NCBI RefSeq assembly: GCF_022549675.1
Contig: NZ_JAKZGR010000001.1
Coordinates: 62,001-126,000, forward strand
Reading direction: 5' to 3'
Length of the DNA stretch: 64,000 nt
From: Belliella kenyensis
GTDB lineage: Bacteria; Bacteroidota; Bacteroidia; Cytophagales; Cyclobacteriaceae
The stretch's first letter is position 1, and each line of letters begins with the position of its first letter. Positions 35,421 to 46,063 of the stretch are shown here, in pieces. A program made the translations under genes and the position numbers. Below the pieces are notes generated by a model, which had not been told where the DNA came from, ran no database searches, and saw nothing but the letters and a program-made list of their open reading frames with translations.

Positions 35421-38400
35421 ATGAAAAGGATTTTAGGATTGGATTTGGGGACAAATAGTATAGGGTGGGCTTTGGTGGAGCAAAACTTCGATGAGAAGAA
35501 AGGTAAAATACTTGGTATGGGGAGTCGGATTATTCCGATGGATGCAGGTGAAATGGGAAAATTTGCCGAAGGAGGTGTTATCTCCAAAACTGCTGAACGA
35601 ACGGGTTATAGAAGCGCAAGAAAACGCTACGAACGAAGTCATCTACGTAGAGAACGGCTGCATAGAGTGCTGAATATTTTAGGTTTTTTGCCTGAACATT
35701 ATGCCAATGACATTGATTTTGAAAAGCGTTTCGGGAAGTTTAAAGACGAAATCGAAACCAAATTGGCTTGGAGACCTAGCGGCAAAAAGGAAAATGGCAA
35801 AGATAAATTTGAGTTTTTGTTTCAAAAGTCTTTCATCGAAATGGTGGAAGATTTTAAGGCTTATGGGCGAGATTTGAAAATTCCCTACGATTTGACCATT
35901 TACTATTTGCGAAAAAAAGCTCTTACCCAAAAGATAGAGAAAAAAGAGTTGGCCTGGCTGATTTTGAATTTTAACCAAAAACGGGGGTATTATCAATTGC
36001 GGGGCGAGGAGGAAGATATAAACGAGAATGTAAAAGAATTTGTAATTGCTTTAACCATTACAAAAATTGAGAAGGGTGAAGTAGATAAGAAAAACGACAA
36101 ACGGACTTGGTACAAATTGACTTTGAGTAATGGGTGGGAATATTCTGCAACTTTTACTACCGAACCTAATTGGTTAAACGCAGAAAAAGAATTTTTGGTG
36201 GTGGAAGAATATGACGACAACGGCAAAATTAAAATTATAAAAGATAAAAAGACAGACACAACTGGGAGAGAAAAAAGGCGGATTTCCATTTTGCCAACAT
36301 TTGAGGAAATTGACCTCATGGCAAAAAAAGACCAAGACAAAATTTATGGTAAAATAAAAACACGAACCGAAGTAACCATCAGCAATAGTGGGACAACAGT
36401 TGGTGAATATATTTACAACACTTTGCTAAAAAATCCTAAGCAAAAAATCAGAGGAAAATTAGTGCGAACCATAGAACGTAAATTTTACAAAGATGAATTG
36501 AAACAGATTTTAGAAAAGCAAATCGCCTTACAACCCGAATTGTTTACGGAAGATTTGTACAATGCTTGTGTTCGTGAATTGTACAAAAGCAATGATGTGC
36601 ACCAACAGCAACTTAGTGCTAAAAATAGTTTTGTTCATCTGTTTTTAAACGATATCATTTTTTATCAACGTCCGCTCAAAAGCCGAAAGTCAAGTATCGG
36701 GAATTGTTCGTTGGAGTTCAGGTTGCATAAAATCAACAAAAAGGACGACAAAGGAAATCCGATAAAAGATTCATATGAAAAAGATATAAACGGAAAAGAC
36801 GTTGAAGTAAAAGATTACCTGAAAGCCATTCCGAAATCCAACCCGTACTACCAGGAATTTAGAGTTTGGCAATGGCTGTACAACTTAAAAATTTACACCA
36901 AAAAAGACGATGCCGATGTGACAGAACAATTTATCGAATCGGTGGAAGATTTGGAGAAATTGTTTGAGTTTCTAATGAGTAAAAAAGAGGTTAATCACCT
37001 TGATATTTTAACCCATTTTATTGAGCCTATTGTAAGAGAAAAATTCCCTAGTGCTAAGTCTAAAGCGTTTAAAACAGAGCTAACAAAAGAAATTGCCAAG
37101 TACCGCTGGAACTATGTGTTTGACGATTCAAAGGATAAGGAAGAAGACAAATCCAAAAGATATCCGATGAACGAAACGGGTTATGAAATCCGTAGACGAA
37201 TAGAAAAGGTAGAAAACGTTTCTGCCAACTTCTTAACAAGAGAAATTGAACAACAACTTTGGCACATCATCTACTCGGTTTCAGACCCGAAAGAGTTTGA
37301 AAAGGCAATTGAAAAATTTGCCGTTAAACACCATTTAAACACGATTTCATTTGTAGAAAATTTTAAAAATTTCAAACCCTTTAAAAGCGATTATGGTCAA
37401 TATTCTGAAAAAGCCCTCAAAAAAATATTGTCCTTAATGCGAGTTGGCAAATATTGGAAATGGGAAGCTATTGACTCCAAAACACAAGCCCGAATTGACA
37501 AACTACTCACGGGCGAATTTGATGAAGAAATACAAAATCGAGTTCGTGAAAAGGCTGTCAATTTAACGGAACAAAATCATTTTCAAGGTTTACAACTTTG
37601 GTTAGCACAATATGTAGTATATGACCGTCATTCGGAAGCTTCTGATATTGGAAAATGGTCTTCTGTTGAAAGTTTAGAAAAATACCTTGAAGAATTTAAG
37701 CAACATTCACTTGGCAACCCGATAGTAGAGCAAGTGATTACAGAAACGCTTCGTGTGGTAAAGGACATTTGGAAACATTATGGTAAGGGAACGGAAAATT
37801 TCTTTTCTGAAATTCACGTGGAACTCGGTAGGGAAATGAAAAATACGGCGGATGAACGCAAACGCTTAACAAGTATTGTTTCTGATAATGAAAGTACTAA
37901 TCTTCGTATTAAATCAATGCTATTAGAGTTTGAAAACGATGATTATTTTAAAAATCAAGAGAATTATAAAAATGACAAAGGAGAAACACCTGATCTTTAC
38001 AGTAAAGGTAATAATCCTGTAAGAGCATACTCACCTTCCCACCAAGAAATTTTGAAAATCTATGAAGATGGTGCATTGAGCAAATATTCAGAAATAGAAC
38101 TCAAAAACGAAAATTTTAAAAATGCAGGCAGAGAAGAAGCGAAAAATGTGTACGAAGTATCAAGAAAAGCAAATCCCACAAAAGCAGAAATTACTCGCTA
38201 TAAACTGTGGTTAGAACAGAAATACCAATCGCCCTATACTGGACAAATGATCCCGTTGAGCAAGTTGTTTACTCCGGCTTATGAAATAGAACATATCATT
38301 CCACAGAGCCGCTATTTTGATGACAGTTTGAGCAATAAAGTAATTTGCGAGACGGAAGTAAACAAACTAAAAGACAATCAACTTGGGTTGGAGTTTATTA

Positions 38401-40151
38401 AAAATCATTTTGGGCAAAAAGTAACGATTGAAGGCAACCGAGAAGTTCCTATTTTTACCGAAGAACAGTATAAAAGTTTCATTGACGAACATTACGCCAA
38501 AAACAAAGCTAAACGCACCAAATTGTTGTTGGAAGAAATTCCAGACAAGATGATTGCCCGTCAAATGAACGACACCCGCTATATCAGCAAGTTTGTTTCG
38601 CAAGTTTTATCAAATATTGTACGTGCCGATAAAGACGATGACGGAATAAATTCAAAAAACCTCATTCCGGGCAACGGAAAAATAACATCAACCTTAAAAC
38701 AAGATTGGGGCTTAAACAATGTGTGGAATGTACTTATTTTGCCACGATTTGAGCGAATGAATATTCTTACAAACACAACCGATTTTACCGCAACAAACAA
38801 GGAAGGTCACGCCATTCCTGCCATTCCGTTAGAACTTTCAAAAGGTTTCCAAAAGAAACGCATTGACCACCGCCACCACGCATTAGATGCATTGGTAATT
38901 GCTTGTGCTACGAGAAGCCACGTAAACTATCTGAATAACACATCAGCAAAAGCAGAAGACTTAATAAATGAAGAGAGGAAGAAAAAACAATTAGAACAAA
39001 GGAATAAGTTAAAAAACAGTCTGTGCTTCAAAACCAAGCCTGATGAAAAAGGAAATTATAAGTGGGTTTTCAAAAAGCCTTGGGAAAACTTTACGGTTGA
39101 TGCCAAAAACGAATTGGAGAGAATTGTAGTGAGTTTCAAGCAAAACCTTCGTGTCATAAACAAAGCCACCAACAAATATGAGAAAATAGAAAACGGTAAA
39201 AAAGTACTAGTGGAGCAAAAAGGCTTGAATTGGGCGATTAGGAAACCAATGCATAAAGAAACTGTATCGGGTTTGGTTAACTTGCCGAGAATAAAAGTTC
39301 CAAAGGGGAAAATAATAACAGCTACACGTAAAAGTTTAGATACTTCGTTTAATTCAAACAGCATAGAAAATATTACAGATACTGGGATTCAAAAAATTCT
39401 GATAAATCATTTAGAAACATATGATGAGCCTAAAATCGAAATCGAAGGAAAGGATATTTCCGACAGAATTTTAAAAAGAAAAGAGTTAATCAAGAAGAAA
39501 GAGTTGGTTGAACACCCTGAATTGGCTTTTTCTCCTGAAGGGGTCGAAGAAATGAATAAAAATATCAGGAAACTCAATGACGGTAAAGCACATTACTCTA
39601 TTTTTAAAGTACGTACATTCGAACTAGGAAGTAAATTCCAAGTAGGACAAACAGGCAACAAAAAAGCCAAATATGTAGAAGCCGCCAAAGGTACAAATCT
39701 GTTTTTTGCTGTTTATTGGGACGAAAAGAAACAAAAACGTGGTTATGAAACCATTTCGCTAAATGAAGTGATAGAACGTCAAAAGCAAGGCTTGAGTTCT
39801 GCGCCTGAAACCAACGGAAAAGGAGACCAGTTTTTATTTCATCTCTCACCAAACGACTTGGTTTACGTGCCAACACTTGACGAATTACAAAACAATATCA
39901 ATATTGATTTTGGTAATCTGACGAAAGAGCAGGTAGACAGGATTTACAAAATGGTTAGTAGTACAGGAAGTGAATGCCATTTTGTACGTATTGACATTGC
40001 ATCATTGATAAAAAGTTATGATGCAAAAAGTAAAATCGGTGAGCTTGGAAGTTTAAATAAATTAGAAACTACTATGGATATTTCTGAAAGAATTAAAGAA
40101 GTCTGCATCAAACTCAAAGTAGATAGACTCGGGAACATTTCAAAAGCATAA
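35421..40151 (+). CDS. cas9: Cas9 endonuclease, type II-C
   Basis: I use ATG 35421 (1576 residues), where the protein opens MKRILGLDLGTNSIGWALVE with the RuvC-I catalytic Asp at residue 8; a longer frame from 35334 would translate the repeat-like leader. An Arg-rich bridge helix follows (RSARKRYERSHLRRERLHR, about residues 62-85). RuvC-II is EIHVELGREMKN near 797, HNH is YEIEHIIPQSRYFDDSLSNK near 953 with catalytic His, and RuvC-III is RIDHRHHALDALVIA near 1146. All catalytic residues look intact. It is long even for the Bacteroidota II-C group. It cuts DNA matched by the crRNA:tracrRNA guide. cas1 and cas2 follow after a 1.5-kb insertion. Confidence 0.97.
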   Translation: MKRILGLDLGTNSIGWALVEQNFDEKKGKILGMGSRIIPMDAGEMGKFAEGGVISKTAERTGYRSARKRYERSHLRRERLHRVLNILGFLPEHYANDIDFEKRFGKFKDEIETKLAWRPSGKKENGKDKFEFLFQKSFIEMVEDFKAYGRDLKIPYDLTIYYLRKKALTQKIEKKELAWLILNFNQKRGYYQLRGEEEDINENVKEFVIALTITKIEKGEVDKKNDKRTWYKLTLSNGWEYSATFTTEPNWLNAEKEFLVVEEYDDNGKIKIIKDKKTDTTGREKRRISILPTFEEIDLMAKKDQDKIYGKIKTRTEVTISNSGTTVGEYIYNTLLKNPKQKIRGKLVRTIERKFYKDELKQILEKQIALQPELFTEDLYNACVRELYKSNDVHQQQLSAKNSFVHLFLNDIIFYQRPLKSRKSSIGNCSLEFRLHKINKKDDKGNPIKDSYEKDINGKDVEVKDYLKAIPKSNPYYQEFRVWQWLYNLKIYTKKDDADVTEQFIESVEDLEKLFEFLMSKKEVNHLDILTHFIEPIVREKFPSAKSKAFKTELTKEIAKYRWNYVFDDSKDKEEDKSKRYPMNETGYEIRRRIEKVENVSANFLTREIEQQLWHIIYSVSDPKEFEKAIEKFAVKHHLNTISFVENFKNFKPFKSDYGQYSEKALKKILSLMRVGKYWKWEAIDSKTQARIDKLLTGEFDEEIQNRVREKAVNLTEQNHFQGLQLWLAQYVVYDRHSEASDIGKWSSVESLEKYLEEFKQHSLGNPIVEQVITETLRVVKDIWKHYGKGTENFFSEIHVELGREMKNTADERKRLTSIVSDNESTNLRIKSMLLEFENDDYFKNQENYKNDKGETPDLYSKGNNPVRAYSPSHQEILKIYEDGALSKYSEIELKNENFKNAGREEAKNVYEVSRKANPTKAEITRYKLWLEQKYQSPYTGQMIPLSKLFTPAYEIEHIIPQSRYFDDSLSNKVICETEVNKLKDNQLGLEFIKNHFGQKVTIEGNREVPIFTEEQYKSFIDEHYAKNKAKRTKLLLEEIPDKMIARQMNDTRYISKFVSQVLSNIVRADKDDDGINSKNLIPGNGKITSTLKQDWGLNNVWNVLILPRFERMNILTNTTDFTATNKEGHAIPAIPLELSKGFQKKRIDHRHHALDALVIACATRSHVNYLNNTSAKAEDLINEERKKKQLEQRNKLKNSLCFKTKPDEKGNYKWVFKKPWENFTVDAKNELERIVVSFKQNLRVINKATNKYEKIENGKKVLVEQKGLNWAIRKPMHKETVSGLVNLPRIKVPKGKIITATRKSLDTSFNSNSIENITDTGIQKILINHLETYDEPKIEIEGKDISDRILKRKELIKKKELVEHPELAFSPEGVEEMNKNIRKLNDGKAHYSIFKVRTFELGSKFQVGQTGNKKAKYVEAAKGTNLFFAVYWDEKKQKRGYETISLNEVIERQKQGLSSAPETNGKGDQFLFHLSPNDLVYVPTLDELQNNINIDFGNLTKEQVDRIYKMVSSTGSECHFVRIDIASLIKSYDAKSKIGELGSLNKLETTMDISERIKEVCIKLKVDRLGNISKA

Positions 40152-40226
40152 ACTATATTAAGTAATATATCCACCTCCAAACCCTTGAGGGGTTAAAGAT
40201 TGGAAACGTTACAAAAGGATAAAACA

Positions 40227-40841
40227 ATGGCTCACAAACTAAAAATAGAACTGGACTTCACCGACCCCAAAATCTATAGGACGGTAATCGTACCAGAGCA
40301 GTTCACTTTTCATGACTTGCATATCGTAATACAGTGCGTGATGAATTGGGAAAATGCCCATTTATACCAGTTTAATCTGGGGCAACCTTATTCCAGTGAT
40401 ATTACCGCCTTATCCCTTGGAGATGAAGATGATTTTGATGCTATTTTCGGTAAAAGGTTTGAGAGATTTGATTCCGAAAAGACCTATTTGTCCGATTTTT
40501 TTAATGGACAAAAAAAGAAAGTCGCCTACATCTACGATTTTGGTGATGACTGGTTTCATACCATCAAAGTTTTGAACAAGCCCCAAGAAGAAGTGATGAT
40601 ACCCCGATGCATTAAGGGTGAAAATGCAGCACCTTTTGACGATTGCGGTGGCATTCCTGGATTTTATGAGATATTGGAGGTAATGGAAAAGAAAAGAAAA
40701 AGTCCTGAAGATAAAGAGCTGCTCGAATGGTGCGGTATCCCTAAAGGTAAAACTTACGAGAATATATATGGCTTTGATATAGACTGGGCAAACCAAGCTT
40801 TGCGTGAGGTTTTCGGACGCTCTGGAGGTGAGGGTGAATAG
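40227..40841 (+). CDS. Plasmid pRiA4b ORF-3 family protein
   Basis: The likely start is ATG 40227 (204 residues); a TTG at 40200 is also in frame. The protein fits the pRiA4b ORF-3 / IS1096 passenger family: KLKIELDFTDPKIYRTVIVP, FHDLHIVIQCVMNWENAHLY, VAYIYDFGDDWFHTIKVLN and CIKGENAAPFDDCGGIPGFY. The family is often carried by mobile elements and its biochemical role is unknown. It sits between cas9 and the REP-associated transposase; a REP-like half-site (AACCC...GGGTT, 40180-40194) precedes it and a full REP palindrome follows directly. I infer that it arrived with the insertion and see no evidence for a Cas function. Confidence 0.85.
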   Translation: MAHKLKIELDFTDPKIYRTVIVPEQFTFHDLHIVIQCVMNWENAHLYQFNLGQPYSSDITALSLGDEDDFDAIFGKRFERFDSEKTYLSDFFNGQKKKVAYIYDFGDDWFHTIKVLNKPQEEVMIPRCIKGENAAPFDDCGGIPGFYEILEVMEKKRKSPEDKELLEWCGIPKGKTYENIYGFDIDWANQALREVFGRSGGEGE

Positions 40842-40874
40842 AGCCCTTCAAGGGTTCAAAACCCTTGAAGGGCT
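40842..40874. repeat. REP-like palindrome 1
   Basis: AGCCCTTCAAGGGTT, loop CAA, then AACCCTTGAAGGGCT: a perfect 15-bp stem whose halves are themselves near-palindromes (CCCTTcAAGGG). It overlaps the stop codon end of the pRiA4b ORF-3 gene and lies 56 bp before the REP-associated transposase gene. Confidence 0.85.
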
Positions 40875-40930
40875 GGAACCAAGCATGATAGCGGCGATCA
40901 TTTAAATGAAATCGATAATAATTAGATAGT

Positions 40931-41578
40931 ATGCAAGACAAACAAGCCATATTGTATCCAGAAGGAACCTATCATATCTACAATAGGGCAAATGGAAGTG
41001 AGCAAATGTTTTTGTCTGAGGATAATTATGGATACTTTTTAAGTAAGTATAATGGTTATATTTCTCGAGTTTCCAACACCTTATGCTATTGTTTGATGCC
41101 TAATCACTTTCATTTTCTGGTGAGGATAAAAGGGGAAAAAGATATCATAGATGAGATATTGAAAAAGGGAGGGGCAAGTGCCAAAACCCTTCAAGGGTTC
41201 AGAACCCTTGAAGGGTTTGATCGGCAGAAAATCATATCCTCTTTTCTTTCACTTCAATTTTCACATTTATTCAATAGTTACACGCAAGCTTTTAATAAAC
41301 AGATAGGTAGAAAGGGCAGCCTATTCATGCATCCATTCAAAAGAAAATTGATACAGGATGAAAAATACTTGAGAAAACTGATCCATTACATACATTATAA
41401 TCCGATTGAAGCAGGTTTGACTAAAAGCCTAGAAGGATGGAAATATTCCTCCTATAATGCAATTGTATCAAGATCAGAAACCAGATTGCAAAGAGAGGAG
41501 GTACTTGGTTACTTTGATAACCTTGAAAATTTCATTTATTGCCATAAATCCCCTCCCAATGTATCTGGAATGGAATAA
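40931..41578 (+). CDS. REP-associated tyrosine transposase (RAYT, Y1_Tnp)
   Basis: This 215-residue protein belongs to the HUH single-strand transposases. GTYHIYNRANGSEQMF opens the domain, CYCLMPNHFHFLVRI near residues 46-60 holds the HxH metal motif, and a later KLIHYIHYNPIEAGL contains the region of the catalytic Tyr, with WKYSSYNAI near the end. RAYTs are single-copy, associated with palindromic REP sequences, and thought to move or spread them. Three REP palindromes are here, one of them inside this coding sequence (41184-41218) adding about 12 in-frame residues (TLQGFRTLEGF). The gene splits the cas operon between cas9 and cas1. The ORF is intact, but activity with the inserted segment is uncertain. 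Confidence 0.92.
   Translation: MQDKQAILYPEGTYHIYNRANGSEQMFLSEDNYGYFLSKYNGYISRVSNTLCYCLMPNHFHFLVRIKGEKDIIDEILKKGGASAKTLQGFRTLEGFDRQKIISSFLSLQFSHLFNSYTQAFNKQIGRKGSLFMHPFKRKLIQDEKYLRKLIHYIHYNPIEAGLTKSLEGWKYSSYNAIVSRSETRLQREEVLGYFDNLENFIYCHKSPPNVSGME
41184..41218. repeat. REP-like palindrome 2, inside the RAYT gene
   Basis: AAACCCTTCAAGGGTTC, one A, then GAACCCTTGAAGGGTTT: a perfect 17-bp inverted repeat. It has the same core as palindromes 1 and 3 and lies in frame in the transposase gene, encoding part of the stretch KTLQGFRTLEGF. Confidence 0.88.
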
Positions 41579-41594
41579 GCAGCTCAAAGCCATA

Positions 41595-41627
41595 AGCCCT
41601 TCAAGGGTTTTGAACCCTTGAAGGGCT
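41595..41627. repeat. REP-like palindrome 3
   Basis: AGCCCTTCAAGGGTT, loop TTG, AACCCTTGAAGGGCT: the same 15-bp stem as palindrome 1 with a different loop. It lies 16 bp after the RAYT stop and 21 bp before cas1, so palindromes 1 and 3 bracket the transposase gene. Confidence 0.88.
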
Positions 41628-41648
41628 AGTAACAATATCAGCAAGACC

Positions 41649-42885
<1,237 letters not shown>

Positions 42886-42895
42886 TATTTAGGGC

Positions 42896-42936
42896 AGACC
42901 TGTCAGGTTTTAAAAACCTGACAGGTCTTTCTTTTT
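42896..42936 (+). terminator. Terminator / REP-type palindrome after cas2
   Basis: AGACCTGTCAGGTTTT pairs with AAAACCTGACAGGTCT (about 16 bp) and is followed by TTTCTTTTT. It begins 11 bp after the cas2 stop and should end the cas transcript before the array. Confidence 0.85.
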
Positions 42937-42980
42937 CAACCCCAAAAACCATCTGTTTTTATTTTTCTAATTATACACGT

Positions 42981-43020
42981 AAAAAACAGCATACCAACCA
43001 CTTATCGTGGGGTATGCTGT
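42981..43020 (-). terminator. Minus-strand terminator at the left edge of the CRISPR array
   Basis: ACAGCATACC at 42986-42995 and GGTATGCTGT at 43011-43020 form a perfect 10-bp stem, with an inner CCAC/GTGG stem. On the minus strand the hairpin is followed by TTTTTT. The right arm includes the first five bases of the leftmost repeat. It is thus an intrinsic terminator for array transcription running leftwards, and it fixes the crRNA strand as minus. Confidence 0.85.
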
Positions 43021-45775
43021 GATTTCCATAGGAAGATACTAATTTGAAAGCAATTCACAACAACCAGGTAATTGAATCCTTCAATCACCTTGCTGTGATT
43101 TCCATAGGAAGATACTAATTTGAAAGCAATTCACAACAGTTAGTGCAGTGGTTAAAAGCCCCCACTGCTGTGATTTCCATAGGAAGATACTAATTTGAAA
43201 GCAATTCACAACTATAGTTAAAAGACCATCTAAATACTTCTAGCTGTGATTTCCATAGGAAGATACTAATTTGAAAGCAATTCACAACCTTTTCTTAGTT
43301 CCTCTTCGAAATATTCTAGCTGTGATTTCCATAGGAAGATACTAATTTGAAAGCAATTCACAACCCTTAGCCCAATAAACAATATATTCTTGCCGCTGTG
43401 ATTTCCATAGGAAGATACTAATTTGAAAGCAATTCACAACACTTATCTACCAGTTCTTGTGCTTTTTCTTGCTGTGATTTCCATAGGAAGATACTAATTT
43501 GAAAGCAATTCACAACAGTACCTGAGATCAAGGAATCTTTGATCCTGCTGTGATTTCCATAGGAAGATACTAATTTGAAAGCAATTCACAACGGCCAGGT
43601 TTGTTTATTTTTATGCTTAACGCTGTGATTTCCATAGGAAGATACTAATTTGAAAGCAATTCACAACACCTTGTACTCAAAATCTTCAATCGCTTGAGCT
43701 GTGATTTCCATAGGAAGATACTAATTTGAAAGCAATTCACAACTAACATCAAAATAAACTATCCGCTGGTACAGCTGTGATTTCCATAGGAAGATACTAA
43801 TTTGAAAGCAATTCACAACTAAGTAAGATAATTCATAGTTATTAACGTGCTGTGATTTCCATAGGAAGATACTAATTTGAAAGCAATTCACAACGATTCC
43901 ATGATTTTTTTTATTCTATTCATAGCTGTGATTTCCATAGGAAGATACTAATTTGAAAGCAATTCACAACAGGGATATACTTTCACGCTTCCAGATGCGA
44001 GCTGTGATTTCCATAGGAAGATACTAATTTGAAAGCAATTCACAACGTGTTATTGATAAATCAAAGTACGTAATTAGCTGTGATTTCCATAGGAAGATAC
44101 TAATTTGAAAGCAATTCACAACGCTCCGAATAAGTTCTAAAAAGTTTGTTAGGCTGTGATTTCCATAGGAAGATACTAATTTGAAAGCAATTCACAACTA
44201 TAATAGTCTATAAAGCCTTCATCCTCAGCTGTGATTTCCATAGGAAGATACTAATTTGAAAGCAATTCACAACTCAAGTCAGCCTTTACAAATGCCTTTC
44301 TATGCTGTGATTTCCATAGGAAGATACTAATTTGAAAGCAATTCACAACAAGATGGATGAAGTACCGTGAAGGATTCACGCTGTGATTTCCATAGGAAGA
44401 TACTAATTTGAAAGCAATTCACAACGCTCTGACCAAGTTACTTTCCTGTCTTTATGCTGTGATTTCCATAGGAAGATACTAATTTGAAAGCAATTCACAA
44501 CAACCTTCAGGAAGATCAAGACCTTTGTCATGCTGTGATTTCCATAGGAAGATACTAATTTGAAAGCAATTCACAACCAGCTTGATTACGTGCTTTTTCT
44601 TCTTTGTGCTGTGATTTCCATAGGAAGATACTAATTTGAAAGCAATTCACAACTAGCCACAAATTTAATATCAAGCTCTGGAAGCTGTGATTTCCATAGG
44701 AAGATACTAATTTGAAAGCAATTCACAACATAGAGGAGATCACCAGGGCGGCCATAGGGCTGTGATTTCCATAGGAAGATACTAATTTGAAAGCAATTCA
44801 CAACGGATATCTGTTTCAGTCCTGTATCTGATATGCTGTGATTTCCATAGGAAGATACTAATTTGAAAGCAATTCACAACTAACCAAACTCTTTCACTCA
44901 GGAGAAAAAAGCTGTGATTTCCATAGGAAGATACTAATTTGAAAGCAATTCACAACCCCCAGAGCTGCTAAAAGAAAGAATAGATGGCTGTGATTTCCAT
45001 AGGAAGATACTAATTTGAAAGCAATTCACAACTGGGCAATACTTCACATATCACACCTACAGGCTGTGATTTCCATAGGAAGATACTAATTTGAAAGCAA
45101 TTCACAACTTCATAGACTGGAATATGGAGTAGTGGAGGGCTGTGATTTCCATAGGAAGATACTAATTTGAAAGCAATTCACAACCTATCCGCAATACCCT
45201 TGAAGCATCTTACAGCTGTGATTTCCATAGGAAGATACTAATTTGAAAGCAATTCACAACTAGCGAACTTATTCCATTTTGTTTAACTATGCTGTGATTT
45301 CCATAGGAAGATACTAATTTGAAAGCAATTCACAACCAAGGCATCAACCAATAAACCTACCCTTAAGCTGTGATTTCCATAGGAAGATACTAATTTGAAA
45401 GCAATTCACAACATTTTCAGCGTGTCATCTATAGAAGGCCAGCTGTGATTTCCATAGGAAGATACTAATTTGAAAGCAATTCACAACAGTTCGTTGAATT
45501 ATAAGTCTGCGCTGTCAGCTGTGATTTCCATAGGAAGATACTAATTTGAAAGCAATTCACAACAAGAGAATTGAGGGCAAAGATGTGATCGTCGCTGTGA
45601 TTTCCATAGGAAGATACTAATTTGAAAGCAATTCACAACCGTATATGCTTTTATAATGAATCAAAAAATGCTGTGATTTCCATAGGAAGATACTAATTTG
45701 AAAGCAATTCACAACACTGGACTTCCGTCTACTAAGGCTGCGACTGCTGTGATTTCCATAGGAAGATACTAATTT
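43016..45775 (-). CRISPR. Type II-C CRISPR array: 36 full repeats of 46 bp plus one truncated, 36 spacers
   Basis: The plus-strand repeat starts GCTGTGATTTCCATAGGAAG and ends AAAGCAATTCACAAC (46 bp); in crRNA sense it starts GTTGTGAATTGCTTTCAAAT, the form usual in Bacteroidota type II-C. I counted 36 full repeats (first at 43016, last full at 45670-45715) that look identical, and a 37th at 45746-45775 that keeps only its first 30 bp before turning into tracrRNA-like sequence. Spacers are 30 bp except six of 29 bp. The crRNA strand is minus, supported by the terminator at 42981 and the anti-repeats at the right. The repeat ends can pair (GUUGUGA with UCACAGC, one G-U). Confidence 0.98.
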
Positions 45776-45895
45776 ATTCACTAGTTTGATTTGTTTTCAG
45801 CGGAGTTCATATACCTCCCGTTGGTCGGTGCGAAAGCACGATATCTCATTGTTATTAAATTAGATGTCTTGCTTCTTGTATCTTTTGTCTTATTC
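45746..45895 (+). ncRNA. tracrRNA-like unit 1, fused to the last CRISPR repeat
   Basis: Its 5' part is the truncated last repeat (GCTGTGATTTCCATAGGAAG, continuing to AATTT at 45775), then ATTCAC. Relative to the repeat the block GAAAGCA is missing, so the RNA pairs with the crRNA repeat by about 25 bp, a 7-nt crRNA bulge, then 6 bp. The tail has GGAG/CTCC arms and the hairpin GTGC-GAAA-GCAC at 45829-45838. These are tracrRNA features. Unlike units 2-4 it lacks the TTGTATC-rich upstream segment, having a spacer there instead. Processing and ends are unknown. Confidence 0.8.
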
Positions 45896-46063
45896 GATTT
45901 CCATAGGAAGATACTAATTTATTCACTTGTTTGATTTGTTTTCAGTGGAGTTCATATACCTCCCGTTGGTCGGTGCGAAAGCACGATATCTAATTGTTAT
46001 TAAATTGGGATTGTCTTGATTCTTGTATCTTGTATCTTGTATCTTCAATCTTTTGTCTTATTC
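45896..46063 (+). ncRNA. tracrRNA-like unit 2
   Basis: Repeats unit 1 from the anti-repeat GATTTCCATAGGAAGATACT through ATTCAC and the GTGC-GAAA-GCAC hairpin. It has two or three single-base differences (ATTCACTTG for ATTCACTAG; CAGTGGAG for CAGCGGAG). The segment that precedes it (ATCTTTTGTCTTATTC) is shared by units 3-5 and may hold a promoter. The unit is 168 bp. Confidence 0.8.

Noticed and set aside
40227-40841. pRiA4b ORF-3 protein as a new Cas accessory
   Set aside because: The family is a common passenger of mobile elements and this copy lies within a REP/RAYT insertion; location alone is not enough.
43016-45715. Self-targeting spacers
   Set aside because: I noticed no spacer that matches the rest of the window, but I could not search systematically by eye, so no claim is made either way.
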